From contig CAKOYF010000007.1 of NCBI GenBank assembly GCA_934130595.1, forward strand, positions 13,171-77,170: DNA of 64,000 bases. Direction: 5' to 3'. Below are positions 15,861-24,500 of this stretch, piece by piece (position 1 is the first letter of the stretch; each line of letters begins with the position of its first letter). Source of the DNA: an uncultured Clostridia bacterium (lineage in GTDB: Bacteria; Bacillota; Clostridia; TANB77; CAG-465). The position numbers and the translations under genes are program-made. The notes under the pieces are model-generated. The model was not told the DNA's origin. It worked only from the letters and a program-made list of their open reading frames with translations, and did no database searches.

Positions 15861-16490
15861 ATGAGCAAGAAAAAATTAACTCTAGTTATATGTGCAGTTG
15901 TACTATTTTTAATACTAGCATTTGCAATAAAAGCGGACTACTTATATGGGTTTGAGTCTTGGGTATATAATGAAGCTACAGAACATATGTCAGATGCACT
16001 AACTAAAGTGCTTATAGTTATCACTAATATAGGTGGTCCGATCGGGATAATGTGTATATGTGGTATAATATTTGCAATACCTAAATTAAGAAATAGAATA
16101 GCTATTCCTGTAAGTGTTACAATAACTATATCCTTTTTACTAAACATACTTTTAAAAAAGATATTTGCAAGAGAAAGGCCAGATATATTAAGATTAGTTA
16201 GTGAATCTTTTTATAGCTTTCCATCTGGACATGCTATGATAAATATGGCTCTTTATTCTATATTAATTTTTTATGCATATAATTTAGTAAAAAGTAAAAA
16301 ACTAAGATGTTTGATATATTTAGTATTAACTTCTTTAGTATTACTAATAGGATTTACGAGAATATATCTTGGTGTACATTATGCAGGAGATATATTAGGC
16401 GGATGGCTAATGGGACTTGTAGTAAGTATAATTACCTATGCAGTATTAAAAAAGCCAACTATAACAGAATATGACAAGAAAGAAAAATAA
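15861..16490 (+). CDS. PAP2-family membrane phosphatase
   Basis: A 209-residue protein with ribosome site AGGGGAT and about six transmembrane helices. The three PAP2 motifs are present: KKIFARERP (K-x6-RP), PSGHA, and TRIYLGVHYAGD (R-x5-H-x3-D with catalytic His). Such enzymes dephosphorylate lipid phosphates such as undecaprenyl pyrophosphate or phosphatidate at the outer membrane face. It lies 19 bases after the ABC1 kinase gene, so both are probably co-transcribed. The exact substrate cannot be read from sequence. Confidence 0.88.
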   Translation: MSKKKLTLVICAVVLFLILAFAIKADYLYGFESWVYNEATEHMSDALTKVLIVITNIGGPIGIMCICGIIFAIPKLRNRIAIPVSVTITISFLLNILLKKIFARERPDILRLVSESFYSFPSGHAMINMALYSILIFYAYNLVKSKKLRCLIYLVLTSLVLLIGFTRIYLGVHYAGDILGGWLMGLVVSIITYAVLKKPTITEYDKKEK

Positions 16491-16525
16491 AAAATGATAC
16501 ATCGAAAAGATGTATCATTTTATTT
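16491..16525 (+). terminator. bidirectional terminator between PAP2 gene and tRNA-Gln
   Basis: TGATACATC and GATGTATCA pair around GAAAA, with A-rich sequence before and TTTTATTTT after. It can end both the plus-strand PAP2 transcript and the minus-strand tRNA transcript. Confidence 0.85.
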
Positions 16526-16600
16526 TGGCTGGGCTAGCTGGATTCGAACCAGCGCATATCGGGGTCAGAGTCCGATGCCTTACCGCTTGGCGATAGCCCA
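16526..16600 (-). tRNA. tRNA-Gln (CUG)
   Basis: On the minus strand, acceptor TGGGCTA pairs with TAGCCCA. The T arm CTGG-TTCGAAT-CCAG is perfect, the anticodon loop is CTCTGAC with anticodon CUG at 16566-16568, and the encoded end is GCCA. Body features follow tRNA-Gln, including a GCCAAGCGGTAAGGC D arm. The anticodon stem has one A-C mismatch at its loop end. CUG reads CAG codons only, so a UUG tRNA must exist elsewhere. Confidence 0.93.
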
Positions 16601-16613
16601 ATTCACAAATCTA

Positions 16614-16642
16614 ATTTTATCACAAGTGAATATTTTATGCAA
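16614..16642 (-). promoter_or_regulatory. promoter of tRNA-Gln
   Basis: On the minus strand TTGCAT, 17 bases, TAAAAT, with the tRNA 5' end 14 bases downstream of the -10. Confidence 0.6.
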
Positions 16643-16685
16643 TAGAACAAAATAAAAAACAGATATTAATGCATTTTTAATGTAG

Positions 16686-16714
16686 TTGACAATTAAACAT
16701 ATAAATAATATAAT
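16686..16714 (+). promoter_or_regulatory. promoter of fhs
   Basis: TTGACA (16686-16691), 17 bases, TATAAT (16709-16714): full consensus, 33 bases before the start codon. Confidence 0.85.
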
Positions 16715-16746
16715 TACCGTAGATATGAGATGATAGGAGGAATATC

Positions 16747-18345
16747 ATGCAAAACATAACTAAAATAAGTGAAAAATTAAACATTCCAGAAGAAGAAATA
16801 GAATGTTATGGAAAATATAAAGCAAAAATATCAGATAAGTATTATGAAAAAATAAAAGACAGAAAAAACGGAAAGTTAATCCTTATGACTTCTATTAATC
16901 CAACGCCATTTGGAGAGGGAAAAACTACACAGTCTATTGGATTATCTATGGGATTAAATAAAATTGGTAAGAATAGTATAGTGGTATTAAGAGAGCCTTC
17001 TTTAGGACCAGTATTTGGAATAAAGGGAGGAGCAATAGGAGGAGGAAAATCTACTATTGAACCACAAGAAGATATAAACTTACATTTTACAGGAGATTTT
17101 CATGCTATAACAAGTGCAAATAATTTACTATGTGCAGTTATAGATAATCATATATTTAGTGGAAATGAATTAAATATAGACATGAATAATATTGTAATTA
17201 AAAGAGTGTTAGATATGAATGATAGGTCTTTAAGAAACATTACAATAAACGGTAAAAAAGTTACATATGATACAGGATTTGAAATAACAGTAGCTTCAGA
17301 AATAATGGCAATATGTTGTTTAGCAGAAGATACAGAAGATTTAAGAAGAATGATTGGAAATATTCTAGTAGCCTATGATTTAGATGGTAACCCAGTATAC
17401 GCTAAGCAGCTAGAAGTTGTTGGAGCAATGATGGCTCTTTTAAGAGATGTTTTAAAACCAAATTTAGTACAAACAATAGAAGAAACACCATGTATTGTTC
17501 ACCTTGGACCTTTTGCAAACATTGCTCATGGATGTAATTCTATTGTAGCAACAAAACTAGGGTTAAAACTATCAGATTATTGTGTAGTAGAAGCAGGATT
17601 TGGATCAGATTTAGGTGCAGAAAAATTTATGGATATTAAGTGCAGAAAAGCGGGCTTAAAACCAGATTTAAGCATAATTGTTGCAACAGTTAAAGCACTA
17701 AAATATAACGGATATATGCCAATTGAGGAAATTAATCAAAAAAATATGGAATATCTACAAAAAGGAATAGTAAATCTAGGAAAGCATATTGAAAATATGA
17801 AAAAATATAATGTACCAGTTATGGTTTGTATAAATAAATTTAGTACAGATAGTGATGAAGAAATTGAATATATAAAAGATTTTGCTTCTAAATATGATGT
17901 TCCAGTTGAAATATCTCAAGCATATGAATTTGGATCAGAGGGGACTATAGAATTTGCAAATAAAGTTGTAGAAATATTAGAAAAAGAAAAAACAAATTAT
18001 ATGCCATTATATTCTTTAGATTTAACAATTGAAGAAAAAATAGAAAAAATATGTAAGGAAATATATGGAGCCTCTGATGTAGAATTCTTAGATGAAGCAA
18101 AAGAAAATATTAAAAAAGCTGTAAAATTTGGATATGAAAAGCTTCCAGTATGCATTGCTAAAACTCCATCTTCTTTAACAGATGATGCAAAAATATTAGG
18201 GCGTCCATCAGGATTCAAAATAACTATAAAAAATATAAAAATAAATTCAGGAGCAGGATTTATAGTAGCATATGCTGGAAATATTATGACTTTACCAGGC
18301 CTTGGAAAGAATTCTAGATACAAAGATTATGAACAAAAATATTAA
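16747..18345 (+). CDS. fhs: formate-tetrahydrofolate ligase
   Basis: A 532-residue cytosolic enzyme with ribosome site TAGGAGG. It joins formate to tetrahydrofolate at the cost of ATP, giving 10-formyl-THF for purines and, in acetogens, the methyl branch of the Wood-Ljungdahl pathway. The P-loop TPFGEGKTT is at ~53-61, and conserved stretches include EPSLGPVFGIKGGA, DLGAEKF and GAGFIVAYAG. It is somewhat shorter than the usual ~555 residues but collinear, with no break. It is transcribed alone from a consensus promoter and ends at a strong terminator. Confidence 0.95.
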   Translation: MQNITKISEKLNIPEEEIECYGKYKAKISDKYYEKIKDRKNGKLILMTSINPTPFGEGKTTQSIGLSMGLNKIGKNSIVVLREPSLGPVFGIKGGAIGGGKSTIEPQEDINLHFTGDFHAITSANNLLCAVIDNHIFSGNELNIDMNNIVIKRVLDMNDRSLRNITINGKKVTYDTGFEITVASEIMAICCLAEDTEDLRRMIGNILVAYDLDGNPVYAKQLEVVGAMMALLRDVLKPNLVQTIEETPCIVHLGPFANIAHGCNSIVATKLGLKLSDYCVVEAGFGSDLGAEKFMDIKCRKAGLKPDLSIIVATVKALKYNGYMPIEEINQKNMEYLQKGIVNLGKHIENMKKYNVPVMVCINKFSTDSDEEIEYIKDFASKYDVPVEISQAYEFGSEGTIEFANKVVEILEKEKTNYMPLYSLDLTIEEKIEKICKEIYGASDVEFLDEAKENIKKAVKFGYEKLPVCIAKTPSSLTDDAKILGRPSGFKITIKNIKINSGAGFIVAYAGNIMTLPGLGKNSRYKDYEQKY

Positions 18346-18359
18346 TAAAAAAGCTATAC

Positions 18360-18397
18360 AAAAGTAAAGACTTATATGTAAAAGTCTTTACTTTTTT
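18360..18397 (+). terminator. terminator after fhs
   Basis: AAAGTAAAGACTT and AAGTCTTTACTTT form a 13-bp stem around a short loop, ending in TTTTTT. Confidence 0.88.
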
Positions 18398-18443
18398 GCT
18401 ATTTTATTATATCATTATATTAATATAAGTGAGGTAAGTTATT

Positions 18444-19931
18444 ATGCAAGTAAATATAATAATGCAAAAAGAAAATGAAAATACATTAGCCAGTGCTATT
18501 TCTAAAAGTTTAGAAGAAAATGCCAAAAAAGCATATTTTTTTATTGGTAATTTTAAAGAAACAGGATATAAGATATTAGAAGAAGATTTTATAGATATAA
18601 AAACAAAACTTTTTTTCTATATTGGAATAGATAAAAAAGCTACTACTAGAGGAATGCTTGAAGGGTTATTAGAATACTCAAATGATGTATTCTATTATTC
18701 AAACAACAATCTAAATGAGTTCGTGTCAAATATTTGTATTTTTGAATATACAGATAGAGCAGTAATGTATGTTAGTGGCTCAAACGTTTCAGAGAGTGGA
18801 ATACAAACAGATTTATCATTATACACTAAGATAGTATATGATTTGAAAGATGCAAATGAAAAACAAGAATATAAAGCTCAAATTAAAGAATTACAAAAAG
18901 TAGAAAATATAGAAGGATTTAGTAAATTAGATAAAGAAAAGATTGAAGAATTAGTTGAAAATAAAGAAATTTTTTCTACTAGACAATATAATCATAGTGT
19001 TATGAGTATATCTGAGTTATTAGGAAAGAAAGACAAAAAAGAAGAAAAGAAAGACGAAGAAACAATAAAAGCTAATAATGAAGATGTATATAAAAAAGAT
19101 ATTGAAATACCTAAGATTGATTTATCAGATATAGCAATAGATATAGACATTCCAGAAGAAGAAAAACCAAGTAAACCAAAAGAAGATATAGCAATAGATT
19201 ATGTAGAAGATAAGATAACTTTACCAAAAAATTTAGAAGGATACGAAGAAGTAGAAAAAGTAGAAGAAGATAATACTAAAGAAGAAAATGGAATAGATAA
19301 AAATAATGAACTATATGATGAATCTATGGAAAATGATGATATAGATTTTAATCAAACATTAGACATAAATGATATGCTATTTTCAAAAGCAGATGTAAAA
19401 TTAGATATAAAATCATCTAAAAATAAATCTTCTAAGAAAAATGAAAAAGATCAAGAAGATGAAAATATAGTAAAAGTAAAAAAAGTAAATTTAAATAACA
19501 TTACAAACTTAATATTTGAAGTTAGTGCTAAAAATTCAAAAGAAGAGGGAGCGGTTAGAGTTCCAAATTATGTAAGAACAATTATCCCAGAGTTCTTTGG
19601 ACTAGACGAGGCAGAAAGTGAAGAAATTAATGGAACAGTATATAAAGTAAAACATATTAATTTGGAAATCATTGATGCTAAATCTAATGAAAAATATATG
19701 GATAAAGAGGCAGAAATTACATATAAACCAAGACAATCATATTTAACTTTCTTAAGTGAAAAATTAAGTAATGTTGAATATGATGAAGATGATATTGTAA
19801 GAATAATAAAATTATCTGAAAATGAATATCATATGGAAATAATAAATAAAAAAATGCAAGAATATAAAGTTTGGAGTAAACTATGTAACCAAAAATTTAG
19901 AACTTCAACTAAAAAATTTGGAATGATGTAG
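18444..19931 (+). CDS. unknown protein: decayed phospholipase-D-like N-domain, acidic linker, basic C-domain
   Basis: A 495-residue protein with ribosome site GAGGT. Residues 1-~140 resemble the PLD-like domain found in some restriction endonucleases (KAYFFIGNFKETGYK, FFYIGIDKKATTRGMLEGLL, then VMYVSGSNVSESG, which matches the GS-N part of the PLD motif). The preceding HxK is absent, so catalysis by this fold is unlikely. Residues ~190-350 are an extremely acidic, low-complexity linker. Residues ~350-495 form a compact domain (VRTIIPEFFGLDEAE, YLTFLSEKLSNVEYDE) with a basic end. No methyltransferase or other defence gene adjoins it. Function not recognised. Confidence 0.75.
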   Translation: MQVNIIMQKENENTLASAISKSLEENAKKAYFFIGNFKETGYKILEEDFIDIKTKLFFYIGIDKKATTRGMLEGLLEYSNDVFYYSNNNLNEFVSNICIFEYTDRAVMYVSGSNVSESGIQTDLSLYTKIVYDLKDANEKQEYKAQIKELQKVENIEGFSKLDKEKIEELVENKEIFSTRQYNHSVMSISELLGKKDKKEEKKDEETIKANNEDVYKKDIEIPKIDLSDIAIDIDIPEEEKPSKPKEDIAIDYVEDKITLPKNLEGYEEVEKVEEDNTKEENGIDKNNELYDESMENDDIDFNQTLDINDMLFSKADVKLDIKSSKNKSSKKNEKDQEDENIVKVKKVNLNNITNLIFEVSAKNSKEEGAVRVPNYVRTIIPEFFGLDEAESEEINGTVYKVKHINLEIIDAKSNEKYMDKEAEITYKPRQSYLTFLSEKLSNVEYDEDDIVRIIKLSENEYHMEIINKKMQEYKVWSKLCNQKFRTSTKKFGMM

Positions 19932-19956
19932 AAAAATAGTATTATAGCAAAAAGAA

Positions 19957-19985
19957 AAGAGTGCATAATTTGCACTCTTATTTTG
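19957..19985 (+). terminator. bidirectional terminator
   Basis: AGAGTGCA and TGCACTCT pair around TAATT, with TTATTTT after and AAAAGAAAA before. It serves both the 18,444 gene and the convergent minus-strand gene. Confidence 0.85.
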
Positions 19986-20065
19986 CCATCATTACCCCCT
20001 GATCGCAGAATATTTTCTCCTTCTTTGATTTTAACTGTATATCCTTTTACTTATATTGTTATATT

Positions 20066-20803
20066 TTAATAAAGTGTATTCACTCCAAAATTTTCTTCAG
20101 TTAAATCATTAATTAGCTTTTTCTCTTCATTTACATTTTCATAATTTATGTTATGTATTTTAAAGAGTTCTAATATATCATACATCCTTAAAGACAAAAT
20201 TGTCCTTGTATTAATTTTAGAAAAGGATTCTAAATAATCAATATAATTAACATTATCCTGTAGAATAGGGTTAGTATTGTATATAGTGGATATGTAATTA
20301 TAAACTTTTTTAGATTCTTTAGTGCGAATTTTTCCAACACTTGTATTTTTAAGCATATCTTCAAAAAGCTCAAATTCAGCTTGTGTTAATTCGTGCCTAT
20401 TAATTTCTATTCTTTTATATGTAGAAATTATCTCATCCTTGTCATTTAGATCTAGCAATAAGTTTAATTGCTCTATTGATAGTTCCATAATACTGTGAAT
20501 GCTTAAGCAGTCTAATAGTTTTGTAATTTTATTCAAGTATGTTAGCGCACCATATTTATCAGACTTTTGTAACGTGTCATTGTATAGATACACAACATGT
20601 TTGAAAAACATATACATTTTATCCTTATCAAAATTTTTCATATTTTTTGAGGAAGCAGCAAAAGCTTTAAATAGCTGTTGAGATAGAACTATTTGATCAC
20701 ATTCGTCATCAATTAAATCTTCTAAGTCCAACATAAAGCACTTACTTCTTTCTCCTCCTAATGAAGGGATTTTCTCACCATCATTTAACCAATTGTTTAT
20801 CAT
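20066..20803 (-). CDS. hypothetical helical cytosolic protein
   Basis: A 245-residue protein. I start it at the ATG at 20803 (MINNWLNDGEKIPSLGG) because AAAAGGAGG lies just upstream; a longer frame to 20884 would run into its own promoter. It appears almost entirely alpha-helical, with no signal peptide, membrane segment or recognisable motif. It is transcribed against its neighbours from a good promoter at 20856-20884. Together with the small frameshifted gene upstream on the same strand it forms an islet between conserved genes, which may be acquired DNA. Confidence 0.65.
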   Translation of the reverse strand: MINNWLNDGEKIPSLGGERSKCFMLDLEDLIDDECDQIVLSQQLFKAFAASSKNMKNFDKDKMYMFFKHVVYLYNDTLQKSDKYGALTYLNKITKLLDCLSIHSIMELSIEQLNLLLDLNDKDEIISTYKRIEINRHELTQAEFELFEDMLKNTSVGKIRTKESKKVYNYISTIYNTNPILQDNVNYIDYLESFSKINTRTILSLRMYDILELFKIHNINYENVNEEKKLINDLTEENFGVNTLY

Positions 20804-20855
20804 AATAACCTCCTTTTTAATCAACAAAGGATAAAAAATATTTCTGCTCGCAGCT

Positions 20856-20884
20856 ATTATACCACTCAGTTTATGTAAAGTCAA
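20856..20884 (-). promoter_or_regulatory. promoter of the 245-residue protein gene
   Basis: On the minus strand TTGACT, 17 bases, TATAAT. The 16 bases ATTGACTTTACATAAA are shared with the promoter at 25120-25148. Confidence 0.8.
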
Positions 20885-20931
20885 TACTAATGTGTATCAA
20901 TTGTAAACAATATAATTGAATAATAAGAATC

Positions 20932-20962
20932 AAAAAGAGAACCAAAAGTCTTGGTTCTCTTT
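20932..20962 (-). terminator. terminator of the frameshifted minus-strand gene
   Basis: On the minus strand AAAGAGAACCAA and TTGGTTCTCTTT pair around GACTT, followed by TTG then ATTC. It lies seven bases after the reading frame ends. Confidence 0.8.
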
Positions 20963-20968
20963 AACACT

Positions 20969-21251
20969 TTAGTAGTTTTCGCAAAAACTTCTAAAGCTAT
21001 TTTGTTCAACATCCTCATCTTCAGACATTATTCTATCTGAGTAAGCAAATTTAATTGCAATGTCTTCGAAATCATAAATTCGTAGACAGTATATCTTGTC
21101 TGAAGATATTTTTTTCTTTACTACCGTTATAAATTCAGCTTCTGTAAGAAGCCCATTTATAACATCCGAATTGTTATAAATTCCGTTTAAGGTAGTTTAC
21201 TTCCTTTCCAAATAAATTGTTTGATTTTTTAAAATTTTTACCTTGTTTCAT
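20969..21251 (-). pseudogene. small gene interrupted by a single-base frameshift
   Basis: A minus-strand ATG at 21251 with TAAAGGAGG upstream opens MKQGKNFKKSNNLFGKEVNY, then hits TAA after 25 codons. The next frame over is open from that point to TAA at 20969 and reads GIYNNSDVINGLLTEAEFIT and onward to RSFCENY. Promoter, ribosome site, and terminator are all intact, and the total length is 94 codons plus one base. The shift lies near CTTAAAC (~21186-21192). The downstream frame has no start codon of its own. It is either a recently broken gene, an assembly error, or a +1 recoding site. The product is unrecognised. Confidence 0.65.
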
Positions 21252-21293
21252 AGTGAAACCTCCTTTAATATATTTATTTGGATTCTTTTGTGC

Positions 21294-21333
21294 GACAATT
21301 GTCTTTAATGAAATATAATGATTGACAATTGTC
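21294..21333. repeat. pair of GACAATTGTC palindromes, 30-bp spacing
   Basis: GACAATTGTCTTT occurs at 21294-21306 and 21324-21336. Each core is a perfect 10-base palindrome. The 30-base period places them on the same face of the helix. They lie in the transcribed leader of the frameshifted minus-strand gene and ~115-155 bases upstream of the smc promoter, and look like operators. Confidence 0.65.
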
Positions 21334-21362
21334 TTTTCATTGTAGAATCACTTTACGTTTAT

Positions 21363-21391
21363 ATTATAACACATACGGTTAACATAATCAA
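21363..21391 (-). promoter_or_regulatory. promoter of the frameshifted small gene
   Basis: On the minus strand TTGATT, 17 bases, TATAAT. The transcript would contain both GACAATTGTC palindromes before the start codon. Confidence 0.65.
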
Positions 21392-21449
21392 CAAAATATG
21401 CTAAAAAATATTTAAAATATATAAAAAAAGCATAAAAAGGTGTAAAAAG

Positions 21450-21478
21450 TTGCAAAAAATGAGTAAATATAATATAAT
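21450..21478 (+). promoter_or_regulatory. promoter of smc
   Basis: TTGCAA (21450-21455), 17 bases, TATAAT (21473-21478), 25 bases before the start codon. Confidence 0.7.
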
Positions 21479-21503
21479 TTAGAGGATTAGAAGGGGATTA
21501 TAT

Positions 21504-24500
21504 ATGCAATTAAAGAAACTAGAAATACAAGGATTTAAGTCCTTTGCAGATAAGACAGAAATATTATTTTTAGATGGTATAACAACAATAGTAGGACCTA
21601 ATGGTAGTGGAAAGAGTAACATTTCTGATGCTATTAGATGGGTTATAGGAGAGCAAAGTGCTAAAAATCTTCGTGGAACTAAAATGGAAGATGTAATTTT
21701 TGCTGGAACAGAAGCAAGAAAAAAAGTAGGATTTGCAGAAGTTTCTATGTATTTAGATAATTCGGATGGTACTTTACCAATAGATTATAGTGAAGTAATC
21801 GTTACTAGAAGAGTATATAGAAGTGGAGAAAGTAATTACTTAATAAATGGAAATGAATGTAGACTTAAAGACATTCAAGCTATATTTATGGACACTGGTC
21901 TTGGAAAAGATGGATATAGCATTATATCTCAGGGAAAAGTAGATGAACTTTTATCTAATAAATCTGAGGAAAGAAGACATGTTTTTGAAGAAGCTGCTGG
22001 TATTGTTAAATACAGAACTAGAAAAGAAGAAGCAACTAGAAAACTAGAAAATACGCAATCAACATTACAAAGAGTTGGGGATGTAATAGCAGAAATTGAA
22101 AAAACAATTGGACCATTAGAAGTAAAAGCACAAACAGCTAAGAAGTTTTTACAACTTAGAGATGAATTAAAACTATTAGATGTAAAGCTATTCATAAATA
22201 GCGTAGATAATAATGCAGAAAACATTCAAAAAGTTGAAGAAATGCTAAATACATTACAAGAAGATATTGAAAAACAAGAAAATTTATCTTCACAAAATGA
22301 AACTAAAAAAGCAGAACTAAAACAAAAGATTCAAGAGTTAGCAGATAAAATAGAAGAATTAAGAGAAAAATTCTTCCAAGTAGAAAATGAAAAGGAAAAA
22401 CTAAATTCTAAAATTTCTCTTTTAGATGCTAATTCAAATGCATCTAATGCAAATATTAATAGATTAAATAATGAAATATTAGAAGATAAAGAAAAAGTAA
22501 ATCTATTAAAAGAAGAATTAGAAAAAAGAGCTCAAAAAAGAGAAAATGTATTTAAAAATAAAGAAAAATTTGAAATTGAATTACAACAAAAAGAAGAAGA
22601 ACTCTCTAAAATTGTTGCTACTTTAGATGAAAAAGGTATGCAAATAGAAGAATTGAAAAAAGTAATAGATAGCAATAATGATAGAAAGTTTGAATTAAAA
22701 AATCAAATAAGTAGTATTGATGCAACTATTGAAGCAGAAAGAAAACAATTAGAAGAAAAGAAGAAACAAAACGAAAAAAACATTTCTGTAAAAGATAATT
22801 TGAATTTTGAACTTGCAGAAATTAGCCAGAACCTTGGATATAAAAATAAAGAATTAAAAGAAACTAATGAAAAGGTAGAGAAAATAGAATCTAATATTAA
22901 ACAAGTTCAAGAAAAAATAGATCAATTAGATGAGAAAAAAAGTGAAGCAAATCAATCTTTAATGACTATTAAGGCAAAATATAACTATTTAGTAAATCTT
23001 GAAAATGAAAATGAGGGATATAGTAAGTCTGTAAGAAGCATTTTAGATTATGCAAAAACTAATTCAAAAGTACATGGTACAATAGCTAATATAATTAGCA
23101 CAGAAGAAAAGTATGAATATGCAATAGAAATAGCTTTAGGTGGATTTATTCAAAATATAGTTGTAGAAGATGAACTTATTGCTAAGAACTTAATTACATA
23201 TTTAAATAATAACTCTCTTGGAAGAGTAACATTTTTACCACTAGATAGTTTAAGTAATGTGCAAGATGTTAATAATAAGGTACTAAAAAATGAAGGTGTA
23301 GTAGGAATAGCCTATGATTTAGTAACTTATGATAAAAAATATGAAAAAGCAATAAAACTTGCACTTGCCAATACAGTAGTTGTGGATAATATAGATAATG
23401 CTATAATGTTATCTAAAAAGATAAAAAATTCTTTAAGAATAGTTACTTTATCTGGAGAACTTATTGCTCAAACTGGTAGTATAACAGGTGGAAAAACAGC
23501 TTCTAGAAGTGGTGGAGTAATAGGTAGAAAAGAAAAAATTGCTGAATTAGAAAAAGTTATATATAATAAACAAGGTGAATTAGAAGAGTTTAAAAAAGGC
23601 ATTGCTAAATTAGAAGAGGAAAGAAATAATATTAAAGAAGAATTATCTCAAATTACTCCAAATAAAGAGGCTTTGGTTATTGAAATAGCAACACTTACTG
23701 AAAAAAGAGAAAATATAAGAAAAGAAATAGAGAAAATAGAAAATCAAAAACAAAGCTTTACACAAGTTCTTGAAGAAATTAATACAAATTTAGAGAATAT
23801 GGAAAAATCTCTTGAAGATAATAATCAAGAAATATTTAATATAGATGTTCAAAATGCAAAACAACAAGAAGAAATAGATGAGTATACTAGATTTAATCGT
23901 GAAAGACAAAAAGAGCTAGATACTTTAAATGAAGATGTTGTAAATTTAAAAATTTCACTTTCTTCTTTTGACGAAACAGTGTCTTCAATTGATGAAATGA
24001 GAGAAAAAATTCAAAATGATATTTCAAATTTTGAAAATACTATAACAAAGAAAAATGATGAAATAGTACAAATTAATGAGCAAATTAAACAGTATAATGA
24101 AGAAATAATACAAATTAAAGAAACAATTGAAAATAGCTCTAAAATTAAAGAGCAGTATTCAACTGATACTAATGCTCTAAAAGAAGAAAAAAGCAAATAT
24201 GAGCAAGATATGGAGCAAATAGATACTAGTATAGTTAATACATTAAACACATTAAATAGCATAAAAGAAGAAAAAGCTAAAGTAGAATCTAGAAAGATCA
24301 AATTTGAAATGGAATTAACAAATTTGAAAAACAAGATGTGGGAAGAATATGAACTAACAGTATCAAGTTCTAAAGCTTTAATTAATGATGATGAAGAAAT
24401 TAATGTAAAACAAGTTGAAAAAGATGCTAATAGAATAAGAAAAGAAATTAAAGATTTAGGTGAAGTAAATATTAGTTCAATTGAAGAATATAAGTCAACT

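Noticed and set aside
18444..19931. Type II restriction endonuclease
   Set aside because: The HxK catalytic motif is missing and no methyltransferase lies beside it, so restriction activity cannot be supported.
21180..21195. Programmed -1 frameshift at CTTAAAC
   Set aside because: The needed shift is +1 relative to the starting frame, so the classic -1 heptamer reading does not apply; mutation is the simpler explanation.
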